A stretch of DNA of 45,447 nucleotides. Origin: Nemertoderma westbladi (taxonomy: Eukaryota > Xenacoelomorpha > Nemertodermatida > Nemertodermatidae). Shown here one piece after another: positions 10,616 through 19,167 of this stretch (position 1 is the stretch's first letter; the number at the start of each line of letters is the position of its first letter). The notes beneath the pieces were generated by a model that saw only the letters and a list, made by a program, of their open reading frames with translations, did no database searches and was not told the origin of the DNA. A program made the translations under genes and the position numbers. Location of the stretch: NCBI GenBank assembly GCA_032718475.1, contig JAUCBJ010005516.1, forward strand, positions 1-45,447, read 5' to 3'.

Positions 10616-12196
10616 TCATACGGCGTGTTCATTGCGAATTTTATCATTGTATCGATCTATCGCCGCATTTGACTCGTCGTTATAGTCGAATTGTCCGCCA
10701 TGGTTGACAAGATGGCACAGTTGAATCTGGTTTCTCCAAACTTCTCTCTCGGTGAGGAGGTCGTGTGTATTTTCCTCGTCAAATAATTGTGTAATATCGT
10801 CGTTATCTGAGGAGTATGGTGTTCCCTCAGGTATGGTCTCTCCATCACTGATTTCTTCTTCCCATTCACTTACCTGAGATATGTGATCAGTAGGTAATCT
10901 TTCCATGAGTGTTCTACGGGAAGGCCCAGTGAAGTACCAACCTACTCTCGTTCTTCCCGCATAGGTTTGCAATGGTTGCGGTCGAGCAGGCCGTTTTTCT
11001 AACGTCTCAAGTGCCTCATGCGCATTTTGGCCGATCAATATTTGCACCCCTGGGTAGTCGGTGTTGAATCTAGGGATATTATGTTGCTGGGTAAAATCGT
11101 CTTCATCCCAGTTGTAAGGTTCTACTTGGCTGGTAGCAAAGTTCTTTATCGCCACCATTTTCACTGACCTTATGCTGTGTTCTCCTAGTTCGTCTTGGGG
11201 AGTGGACAACGCTCCTACATAGTAGTCTGTAGCAACTGTAGATTTCCAAACCTGCATAATTCCTGAAAGGTTCAACTTAGTTCGGAACTTTGGTTGTCCA
11301 GCAAAGATGTTTTCGGCTAGTTCTTTGTCTATGAACGTTCCTGTGCTGCCAGAGTCTAGGAGTGCATTTACTATAAAACTCTTACCTTTTCCGTGAACTC
11401 TCAGTTGGACTACTGGGAATTCACGAATTCCGATGTTGGAAGTTGGCATTTTCCAAGATGGTGGTCGGTCCGGAATGGTCGGTTGAGCTTCATTTTCGGT
11501 GTCGGTCTCATACGTAAGCGCTCGATACACCGCGGTGTTTATCATATAACAGGATTCGTTTTCGTCAGAGAATTTGTCCGTGTAAAATCCTTCCATCTCA
11601 GAGCTGTGGTCAGTGTCGTTCACATCAATGAATTGTACATGTAGTTCGGACTCACTTACCTGACTCGGGCTAGTTCTTTCAAATTCTGTGTGCAGCAAGA
11701 TATGATGTTTCGAGCCGCACTTAGCGCACCTCGTGTCCGAGTAACAGGTCCGCCGTTGGTTTCCGTGTCTGAGACAATTATAACACAACCGCTTATCCCA
11801 CATGACGTCACGTCTATCCTTTAAAGATTTCTTTAAGAACTCATCACATCCACTTAAACGATGGGGCCCGTCGCACAATGCACATTTAGGTTTGATGTTA
11901 CTTACTTTAACTTGGGTAGTGTTGTGCACACTTGTTCTTTCTTCGGGCCTTCTTCCATGAATTCTCTTAGGAGACGTAGGAGGAGTTTTTGTTACCTGTT
12001 CTCTCCTGTCACTGGTTCGAGACTTAAATTTACTTATGTCTTTAGGTGCTTTGTTGACATAGTAAGATCTTTCGGTGTCTTTCCCGCTGTTCTCCTCCTG
12101 GGAGGTTTGGCTTTCTCCGTCGTCTGTATAACATACTGGTGTTACCTTTCTCCTAGAAACGGGTTTTTCACTTACTTTATTTTCTGGTGTCTTCTC
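10616..12196 (-). pseudogene. Bel/Pao gag C-terminus and aspartic protease
   Basis: One frame is open from 12196 (just after an in-frame TGA at 12197-12199) to a TGA at 10616-10618. It carries zinc-knuckle-like Cys/His clusters (CALCDGPHRLSGC; CYNCLRHGNQRRTC; CAKCGSKHHILLH) for RNA binding, followed by a retropepsin-type aspartic protease with the active-site segment NALLDSGSTGTFID. The terminating TGA is in the same frame as pol, so gag-protease and pol would form one polyprotein if it were read through or reverted. The stretch between the protease and the stop is acidic and low-complexity. Confidence 0.8.
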
Positions 12197-12199
12197 TCA

Positions 12200-13137
12200 G
12201 GACTGCTTTAGGAGCTGTAATTTTACCTCTCCATTTAAGAATGACATGAGATCAGTCATGGTAGGGTCTCGTCGTTGCTGGTCCATCATATAGAGAACTC
12301 CCTTATCCCAACGCATACCTACTCCACCCTTCGGTAAAGTAGATGCTACGGCTCCAACAACCATAGAACTCTGATATTCATGAGACTCTCCTGGATCTCA
12401 TCAGAAAATTATATAATCCCGCTGCTAAGGAACTTCCGGGGCGCTACTAATTTCGCATACAAATACTTAGCTATGTTTGTCCTATTACCATACCTGATGT
12501 TTATGTATCCCAAACTTGTCTTAATCCATCTGGATGTCCAATAAATTTTAACGCCATTTACTATAGTTTCTCTCTGTTGGATAGCATAGAGTTCTGTATG
12601 TTATCTTTGTAATATTCATTAAAAGGTAACCATTTCATCTCATCTCCGTTGAACTTGACGATCTCTCCCACCTTTACCGCTTGACGGGCTTCTGTTCTAG
12701 CCATTTGACGCGTAAAACTTTCTAGGGCCATCGTATTATTTAATATCGAATTATCGGTATATAAATTTCTCGGATTATGATCAGGTCTATACGGAATATC
12801 ATTATCAACAGGTTTATAATTATCCTTAATAGGGTTTCCCTGTTTTATGTATGGTAACAACCGAGTTGCGAAATTGCTGTTCAGATAAGACACGCGCAGT
12901 ACCTTGATTGCGTGTCTGCAGAGATATATGTGGGTTTGTTGGATGACCAGGATTGTCACCTCTCCAATGACCCTCTCGTATAGTGGCGTATGCAATTGGA
13001 TATCCATCAGGCATTTCTTTACCGACCATTATACATCCAATACAACGCATTCGTTCGCTCCCATCAGTGTTTAAACGTTTCCTAGTAAACTTAAATATAA
13101 TATGTTCACCAGCGATATCGCAGCGGTATAAGGCCAC
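12200..13137 (-). pseudogene. Bel/Pao gag N-terminal part, multiply broken
   Basis: Pieces of the Bel/Pao gag (DUF1759-type) are recognisable in three frames: FTRQMARTEARQAVKVGE with KFNGDEMKWLPFNEYY (about 12720-12600), WIKTSLGYINIRYGNRTNIA (about 12525-12465), and RRDPTMTDLMSFLNGEVKL (about 12280-12220), which ends in an in-frame TGA at 12197. Frameshifts are needed near 12560, near 12400-12430 and near 12850-12900. The most upstream frame (12826-13137) starts with an ATG but I do not recognise its product. The pattern is decay, not a programmed frameshift, because the breaks differ in kind and position. Confidence 0.65.
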
Positions 13138-13140
13138 TCA

Positions 13141-14009
13141 CTGTATTTGGAAGTTAGTATAAGGCAATCCGTTTTTTTTTTACTTATTCAACTTACTTAT
13201 TACATTACTTATTCTTATCTTATTCAACCAAAGTCATCGACAACGGCCTCCCCCATTAACATATACTAATTTAATTAATTCCCTAATTTAATTAACTCAA
13301 AGCACTACTTTACTTTTAATTCGTCGACAAAATGTCAGACAGTCGACTGAGTATTTTTCTTGAAATCATTCATTCATTATAATATATTAGTTAGTGCGTC
13401 CTCGGACAATTATACTACGTACTGCACCTTGTTTTTTTTTAATTACATACATTACATTACATACGAATTAAACAAACTCAATAAAAAGTAGGTTATTTAT
13501 AAACAATCAAAATCAAACGCTGTTGCTTAATCCTCATTCCTTGAAAACTTTATTGCAAAACCAAATAATATAAATGATACCATGTTGAGCCGGATTCTTC
13601 AATTGAGGACATTATACTTTCTATAAGCGAGTCTCTCAGTCTGGAGTCGCTTATTCGAGTCCCGTCTTCATTCCGGAGACTTGAAGTTGTCTTATAAACC
13701 CAGATATCTCGAAAACTAAGCAAAATATGGGAAAACGGTTTCCATATTTGGATTCAGCATGAAATTCTGCACCAGATAGGATATGTTTCAAAAATTCGTC
13801 TTTTTGGTCAGAAAATGCGCGCGCTACCTTACGTTTGACTTTAAGTCAAACTGAGGTTAATATATTTTTTAATCATAAAAGATTCAAGTTGAAATTAAAA
13901 TGTTAAATAACGAGATGCGGGAACTAAAGACTGGAAATTACCTTAAAAGTTTGAAGAAAGTTTGCATCAGCAGGAACTAAAGAAGCGGGAAATATCTTCC
14001 TGGCCTGTT
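13141..14009. other. AT-rich non-coding stretch, possible leader or LTR
   Basis: No gene. It has runs of T (13172, 13432) and ATTACATT-type simple repeats. Its position directly upstream of the minus-strand Bel/Pao gag suggests that it holds the element's leader and perhaps its 5' LTR, but with no second LTR in the window this cannot be tested. A small perfect hairpin (GTTTGACT-TTA-AGTCAAAC) lies near 13833. Confidence 0.3.
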
Positions 14010-14332
14010 GTGGGGCGAGCCACGAAGTGAGCGAAGCCTTAGCATATGGGTGCCATTGGTGAGTTGTCTGTCGTCGTCGTCGTCTGTCTTCGTAAATTTT
14101 TGAACGCTAATAACTCGGTTATTCCTTGATGAAATTAAACGAAACTTGGTATGTATGTAGTCCGTTAAAAGTTTACAAAGAATCTAAAGTTTCGTCAAAA
14201 ACGAACGAACGCAACTAGGCACAAGAGGAGGACGAGTATTGTGTTGAAGACTTCTGACTAACGGCAGACAACTCGTTAATGGTACCCATATGCTAAAGGC
14301 TTTGCTCACTTCGTGCTGCGCGAAGACCCCAC
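14010..14332. mobile_element. MITE with about 70-bp terminal inverted repeats
   Basis: The left end (GTGGGG...CACGAAGTGAGCGAAGCC...TTAGCATATGGGT, 14010-14080) is mirrored by the right end (ACCCATATGCTAAAGGCTTT...GCTCACTTCGTG...CCCCAC, 14283-14332) with a few mismatches and a small indel near the outer tips. The inverted similarity continues inward through the GAGTTGTCTG region. There is no coding capacity. The interior has a short (CGT)n run at 14074. No target duplication is clear by eye, so I cannot name the superfamily. Confidence 0.7.
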
Positions 14333-14599
14333 GAACGTGTATTTATTACATATACTAACTAAGTCGCTAGACGCCTGCACTAATGTCTCGCGGACCTTAA
14401 TGTCTCGCGGGCACTAACGTCCCATGGGACATTAGTGCCCGCGACAATGCGACTAAGTGACCGCGGGCACTAAAGGTACTGAGACATTAGTGCCCGCGGG
14501 CACTAACGTACCAAGACCCTTCTTTGTTAGTTGCCCTTCCTATTGAATGCATTACCAAGCCATCTCTACACATTTTTCATGAGTGCCAGCTGGTGTTTT
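14333..14599. repeat. Cluster of GC-rich palindromes
   Basis: Within AT-rich surroundings this block repeats the motif GCGGGCACTAA(C/T)GT in both orientations. 14406-14443 is a 38-bp palindrome with one mismatched pair, centred on CCCATGGG. 14461-14473 and 14487-14499 form a 13-bp perfect inverted repeat (CCGCGGGCACTAA / TTAGTGCCCGCGG) with a 13-bp spacer. 14484-14509 is an overlapping 26-bp palindrome centred on CCGCGG. There is no gene. Confidence 0.7.
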
Positions 14600-14790
14600 A
14601 TCATTGCGCCTATGGCTTGGTCTAGTTGTGACATTACTGTGCTACCGATTAGTGAGCCCGGGTTCGATCCCTAGATGGGGGCAGCACTGTTTGGGCACAG
14701 TGCTTTAAATGCTGCAGCCTAAGCCCAACCCCGGCTTTCATCCTTCAGTGGTCGATAAATGGGAACCAAGGCAACTTGGGAAACAGAGTG
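14600..14790 (+). mobile_element. tRNA-derived SINE (copy A)
   Basis: A pol III-type head with an A-box-like TGGCTTGGTCTAGTTG (about 14613) and a B box GGTTCGATCC (14661-14670) is followed by a non-tRNA body. The body shares TGCTTTAAA (14701) and a CATCCTT-AGTGGT-ATAAATG block (14739 on) with copy B at 16245-16515. The 36-bp A-to-B spacing fits a tRNA fold, but the flanks do not give an acceptor stem, so it is a SINE and not a tRNA gene. The ends are approximate. Confidence 0.6.
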
Positions 14791-15678
14791 GAAGGGTTTA
14801 CTGTGGAAGATCACCCATGGTGGTGAACAGGCATTCCTTGGCTTAACGGGCCTAAAAGATTCTCCCATTCAATTTTCGTGTTTTGGGGCTATTTTTTTAA
14901 ATAAAACAAGTTGAGATGTTTCAATTTAAACCGCGATTTCTCAAGTACCCTTAGAAATCCATTTTCATGGTCCATTCAAAATTTAATCATAATCGTTAGA
15001 GCCGTTTTTGCTCTAGCCAGTAGCCAGTAGCTTTTTTTTCTTACAGTAATCAAGTCTAACGACTTGCTAAAAATAATTGTATCTGAACTTAAATTTGTTA
15101 TCAGTGCCATCGTTAAGACAAACAAATAATAGTTAAATAAGGAAGTCTGCTAAACACCGATTGTTTGTCTAGTCAATGTATAGACTAGGTCTAATAATGC
15201 TTTAGAGTTGGGAGCAGACTTTACGGTACCGGTATTTACATTTTGCATACAATTTGTTATAATCTATATAGCAATATAAATGTCTGTATCTGCCCCCACT
15301 GGCTCCAACCCGCTGTAACCCGGTACCACGCACTCAACTGCCCTGTTTGCCCACCTCTCGCCGAACTGGCCTCAAGGAATTAATATCTTTTACTATTATT
15401 ATTATTTTAATGAATTGAGTTGAATGAATTTTTAAATTAAATTACTGACTGTTGTAAACTTCCGTTGTATAACCATTTACCCCGCTGGGGGGTGTTTAGA
15501 TTATTATTAATTAATATAAATATGGAAATGTTATGTGACCCAGACAATATGTACGTTAGGTGAATTTAACAATATCTAATATATATATGTATATCTAATA
15601 TATATACTGTATATATGGCGTCACTAAAATTAATTGAGCAACTTGTCACTTTATTACAATACGGGTTACAATGTTGGC
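14791..15678. other. Non-coding spacer
   Basis: AT-rich sequence with no gene. It may contain the 3' tail of SINE copy A, and it has TATATA-rich stretches near 15576-15616. Confidence 0.35.
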
Positions 15679-15770
15679 GCAAATCCCTACTCGGCGAATT
15701 AATATCTCGCCTCAATGTTCCAAGTCAGTCAGACTATGTGCGTAAAATATACTTTACTCACTTTACATAG
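15679..15770 (+). repeat. Internally deleted SINE-associated repeat
   Basis: The left 45 bp (GCAAATCCCTACTCGGCGAA through CAATGTTCCAA) is repeated exactly at 16184-16228. It is followed at once by GTCAGTCAGACTATGTGCGTAA and TTTACTTTAC, which correspond to the far end of SINE copy B (CGTCAGACTTTGTGCGTAA ... TTTACTTTACTT at 16461-16520). It therefore looks like the same element with its tRNA head and body removed. Confidence 0.55.
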
Positions 15771-15779
15771 CGCATGGCA

Positions 15780-16185
15780 GTAAAGGCGTACGCCTTGATG
15801 GCAGTATGGGGTGGGTCCAGGTGAGCCTTAGCGTATGGCAGTATGTGATGGGTCCAGGTGAGCCTTTGCGTATGGCAGTATTGGATGGGTCCAGGTGAGC
15901 CTTAGCGTATGGCAGTATGGGATGGGTCCAGGTGAGCCTTAGCATATGGCAGTATGGAATGGGTCCAGGTTAGCCTTAGCGTATGGCAGTATTGGATGGG
16001 TCCAGGTGAGCCTTAGAGTGTGGCAGTATGTGATGGGTCCAGGTGAGCCTTAGAGTGTGGCAGTATGTGATGGGTCCGGGTGAGCTTTAGAGTGTGGCAG
16101 TATGTGATGGGTCCGGGTGAGCCTTAGATTGTGGCAGTATGTGATGGGTCCAGGTGAGCCTTAGGTGATCCTTAGCCAGGTGAGC
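15780..16185 (+). repeat. 37-bp minisatellite, 10 copies plus partials
   Basis: The unit is ATGGCAGTATGGGATGGGTC plus CAGGTGAGCCTTAGCGT (with variants). The GTGAGCC landmark recurs at 15821, 15858, 15895, 15932, 15969 (as GTTAGCC), 16006, 16043, 16080, 16117 and 16154, a strict 37-bp period with no indels. It is non-coding; the small minus-strand open frame over it is a by-product of repetition. Confidence 0.9.
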
Positions 16186-16244
16186 AAATCCCTACTCGGC
16201 GAATTAATATCTCGCCTCAATGTTCCAATGTTCCACAATGGAAC

Positions 16245-16515
16245 CAAGGATCCACCTTGGTGTAGTGGTTGCATTGAGTTCACATCTCCCGTAGGTCGTG
16301 GGTTCGATCCTCCCATGGGCCAGAGCAGTTTTCGTTTCGGCACGAATGCTTTAAAGGGATCAGCCAGGGCGCATCTCTGCCTTGCATCCTTAAGTGGTAG
16401 CTAAATGAGTACTGGAGTTTCCTCTGGGGAGTAAAGTTCTGGGGGGACCGCACTGGAAATAAGTCGTCAGACTTTGTGCGTAATCCCTGGCCTAGCGGCC
16501 GAAGAAAATTTACTT
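16245..16515 (+). mobile_element. tRNA-derived SINE (copy B)
   Basis: The A box TGGTGTAGTGG (16258-16268) and B box GGTTCGATCC (16301-16310) are good RNA polymerase III promoter boxes at tRNA-like spacing. The body has TGCTTTAAAGG (16348) and CATCCTTAAGTGGTAGCTAA (about 16385), homologous to copy A. The 3' part ends in TTTACTTTACTT near 16515. It sits just downstream of the 37-bp minisatellite. Confidence 0.65.
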
Positions 16516-16714
16516 TACTTTTCAATGATAAATTTAGGAGCCGGTTACAGTACAGTGACACGTTATTGAGTAGTTTGGAACTCGAACTACTACTATAATC
16601 GACCTGCTGCATTGAAACTGCACATTGAGATTCTATGACAGCTTAACAAAAATATTTTCACCACCACCATGAAATCCACAATTGACATGCAGAATTAAGA
16701 ATGCTCTGCCGGCA

Positions 16715-17510
16715 TATCAACAAAGTTGCACCGCCACAACTCCCTATCCCCATGACTTTATCCGCATCTTCAAGGCCAATGTCCTTTAAGATGCGTCTCA
16801 AGAAAGTCATGGGTTGTCCACCATGCTTATTTTCTCCATAGGGCTACCAAAGCATGATATTGTGCACATTCGTCTAACGACGAAAGCAATGTCCTGCAAA
16901 TCGGAGGCGATTTTGTTCTAGTGTCAAGCTTGGGGGAACCAATGAGACACCTCCAATGTTATATAGTGTCTGGTTGGAGATATGTGCATTGTACTGTACT
17001 TGACACAGTGAGCCTGATGTAGCATTCTTGTGAATGAGCCATCAAGAGATTTGGTGTCCTCAGCAGTTAGAGCCCAGCATGGACTCCCGTAGAGGAGTAC
17101 TGGAACTACTGCTGCTCTAAATAATCGGACCTTAAGTTTCCGATTAATTCTCGGTGACTTCCAAATCCTGGAAAGCCTGTTCAAGACTGCCCATGCCTTT
17201 TCCTTACCTATTCGAAGGTCCTCACCTGACTTCCGGATCCGTAATCCCAGGTAACAGAAGTCGTCCACATGCTCAAGCATACTATCCTTTGAGCTTATGC
17301 TAATACGACCAAACATTTCCTGAGGACTTTCAAAGTTAACTGTCAAAATGTTGATCTTCTTTGAGTTAACAAAAAAGACCATCACTAGAAGTAGCCTGTT
17401 CTTATGAGCTGAGCTGATCTGAGGAGCCGTTGGGCTCCCTCCAGTGATTCTGAGAGTAATCCTAGGTCATCAGCAAAGTTTGGAACATTTAGGTACTTTG
17501 CTGGATTGAC
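16715..17510 (-). pseudogene. Antisense fragment of the RTE-like LINE (reverse transcriptase C-terminus)
   Basis: The minus strand encodes KINILTVNFESPQ, VDDFCYLG, IRKSGEDLRIGKEKAW, then FRAAVVPVLLYGSPCWAL, collinear with the LINE at 3765-7286 (matching about 6640-7265 of that copy). It keeps the 29 codons missing from the other copy and extends further at the 3' end. Frameshifts disrupt it, for example after SHWFPQA near 16924 and upstream of 17385. The fragment's plus-strand right edge is about 28 bp before the TMEM63 start codon, so it now forms the immediate 5' flank of that gene. Confidence 0.8.
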
Positions 17511-17538
17511 CAATATTAGTCTATATATATTTATAATA

Positions 17539-19167
17539 ATGTCGTTTATTAACGGCACCTTCAATGATACTGAAGTAATGAATTATTGCGCAGTTATTGG
17601 TAAACCACGTGATGTGATAATAGCTTATGGGGGAATTCCTAGAAATCTTGCAATCAATGTCGGCCTCTGGATTCTATTGATAATATTTTTCAGCTTCTTG
17701 CGGAAAATGGCCTGGAATCATGGACGTATAGCCTTAGTTAACGACCATTGTGATAGATGGATGTCGGTGTTCTATGGTCCTGGCGGAATCGGAGAGGACT
17801 CCATTGCGCACAAAGCAGCAGAAAGTCTTAAACGACAGAGGAGGCAGTCTGACTACTTGGATGTTATAGATCAGGGGCTATTTTCGTGGATTCGGACTTC
17901 TATAATGATGTCGGATAGTATGTTAGAGCTACATCGTGGTGTGGATGCTGTGCAATATCTTACCTTCCAACGCTATCTTATAGCTATCTTAGGTCTGTTT
18001 ACTATAATCTCTACAGTTGTGGTCCTTCCTGTTAACTACCATGGGAGTATCCTAACAGACCCAAAGAGTTTCGGTAGGATAACTTTGTCTAACCTCAGCC
18101 CAAACTCGAAACTTTATTGGCTGCACTTTTCAGTTGTGATACTATATTTAGCCATAATCATAGGAGCTATGCGACACTTTACCTTGCGGTTGAACTCCTA
18201 TATGGACTCCCGAGGAGAGAAGGTTCACCATCACACTGTGCTTGTGCGCAACCTAACCACGAGTTGGTGCTCCGACCCGGAGCGAATAAAGAAATATTTT
18301 ATGGACAATTATGAAGAGGTTGAGGTTACGGATGTAAAGTTGGTTTACAATGTTCGAAAACTCATAGATATAGAGTTACGTCGTGAGACCACACATTACG
18401 CAAGGGGCTACTGTCACAGAGAGATGGATAGACGCAACAAGAGCAGATTACTGCAGCCCCATCTCAGCGGGAAAATATATTGCTGTTCAAATACATGCGG
18501 CTGCGAGGTAGTTAATGCGATCGAGTTCTATGCGAATAAAGAGGCGAATCTGACGATTGAATTTAACCGTGAGTTGGAGCGCACACTCAAGGCGCCACTA
18601 GGGATGTGTTTCATCTCGCTGGACAGCAGCCGAAGTGCCGAGGTTATCGTTAATGACTACCACTCGCTACGAAACAAGATCCGAGGTTTCTCCATCTCCA
18701 TGACAACCAAAACAGATGCGTCTGATTGGCTGGTTACCCATGCACCCCCTGTTTCCGATATTAACTGGAGTAACCTTCACATCGAGCAGCGCTTCTGGTT
18801 TGTACGGTGGGTCGTTATCAATGCACTCTTCATCCTATATGTTATATTTCTTTCCAGCCCTGCCGTCATCATTACCGCCTTGAAAACCCTCGGCTCCAAT
18901 CTCGACACCATGGATTACCCCAAAGATTCACCGGTCCTCTCACAGTTTGTCCGCACCTTGGTTCTATGGATCTTCGCTGCCATGCTCCCTAATATCGCCA
19001 ACTACAGTTGTCTCCTCGAACGCCACTGGTACAAGTCGACCGCAAATCTCGCTGTAATGTTAAAAACCTTTGTATTTCTAATATTTATGATTCTCATTCT
19101 ACCATCCTTGGGGTTTACTAGCGTCAGATATTTAATTCAATGGTGTTTCAATTACTTTAATAAAGAG
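17539..19167 (+). CDS. TMEM63: TMEM63/CSC1-like mechanosensitive cation channel, exon 1
   Basis: Codes residues 1-543 of an inferred 839-aa protein of the OSCA/TMEM63 (DUF221) family, whose members are mechanically or osmotically gated cation channels of the plasma or endolysosomal membrane. The ATG at 17539 is preferred over the in-frame TTG at 17506 because it gives a short N-terminus with an NGT glycosylation sequon before the first membrane span (about 38-56), as in the family. Spans follow at about 145-165 and 194-213. Next comes the cytosolic domain (about 230-400), including VLVRNLTTSW and LGMCFISLDSS, which resemble its RRM-like strands, and spans at about 424-450, 470-492 and 508-530. 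The segment ILPSLGFTS is typical. The frame would stop at 19177, but homology breaks off at FNKE, and GAG|GTTGGT gives a donor site at 19168 in phase 0. Having 543 codons in one exon is unusual for the family. Confidence 0.9.

Larger units (their letters stand above)
8183..13140 (-). mobile_element. Decayed Bel/Pao LTR retrotransposon, 3' truncated
   Basis: On the minus strand the order is gag (about 13137 to 11700, several breaks), zinc knuckles, aspartic protease, reverse transcriptase, RNase H and the start of integrase. The order, the FASDIEGMF and YMDD boxes and the protease style place it in Bel/Pao. The integrase core and the 3' LTR are missing: the frame dies at 8183 beside a tandem repeat. 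No 5' LTR could be defined at 13140-14000 because no partner copy is present. It cannot be autonomous. Confidence 0.85.

Noticed and set aside
10616-13137. Programmed frameshifting in the Bel/Pao gag
   Set aside because: At least three register changes and two TGA codons in different places indicate decay, although the TGA before pol is kept as a separate question.
15763-15945. 60-codon minus-strand frame
   Set aside because: It is only the translation of the 37-bp minisatellite.
16258-16330. True tRNA gene
   Set aside because: A and B boxes are present, but no acceptor or anticodon stems pair and a SINE body follows; the same applies to 14613-14680.
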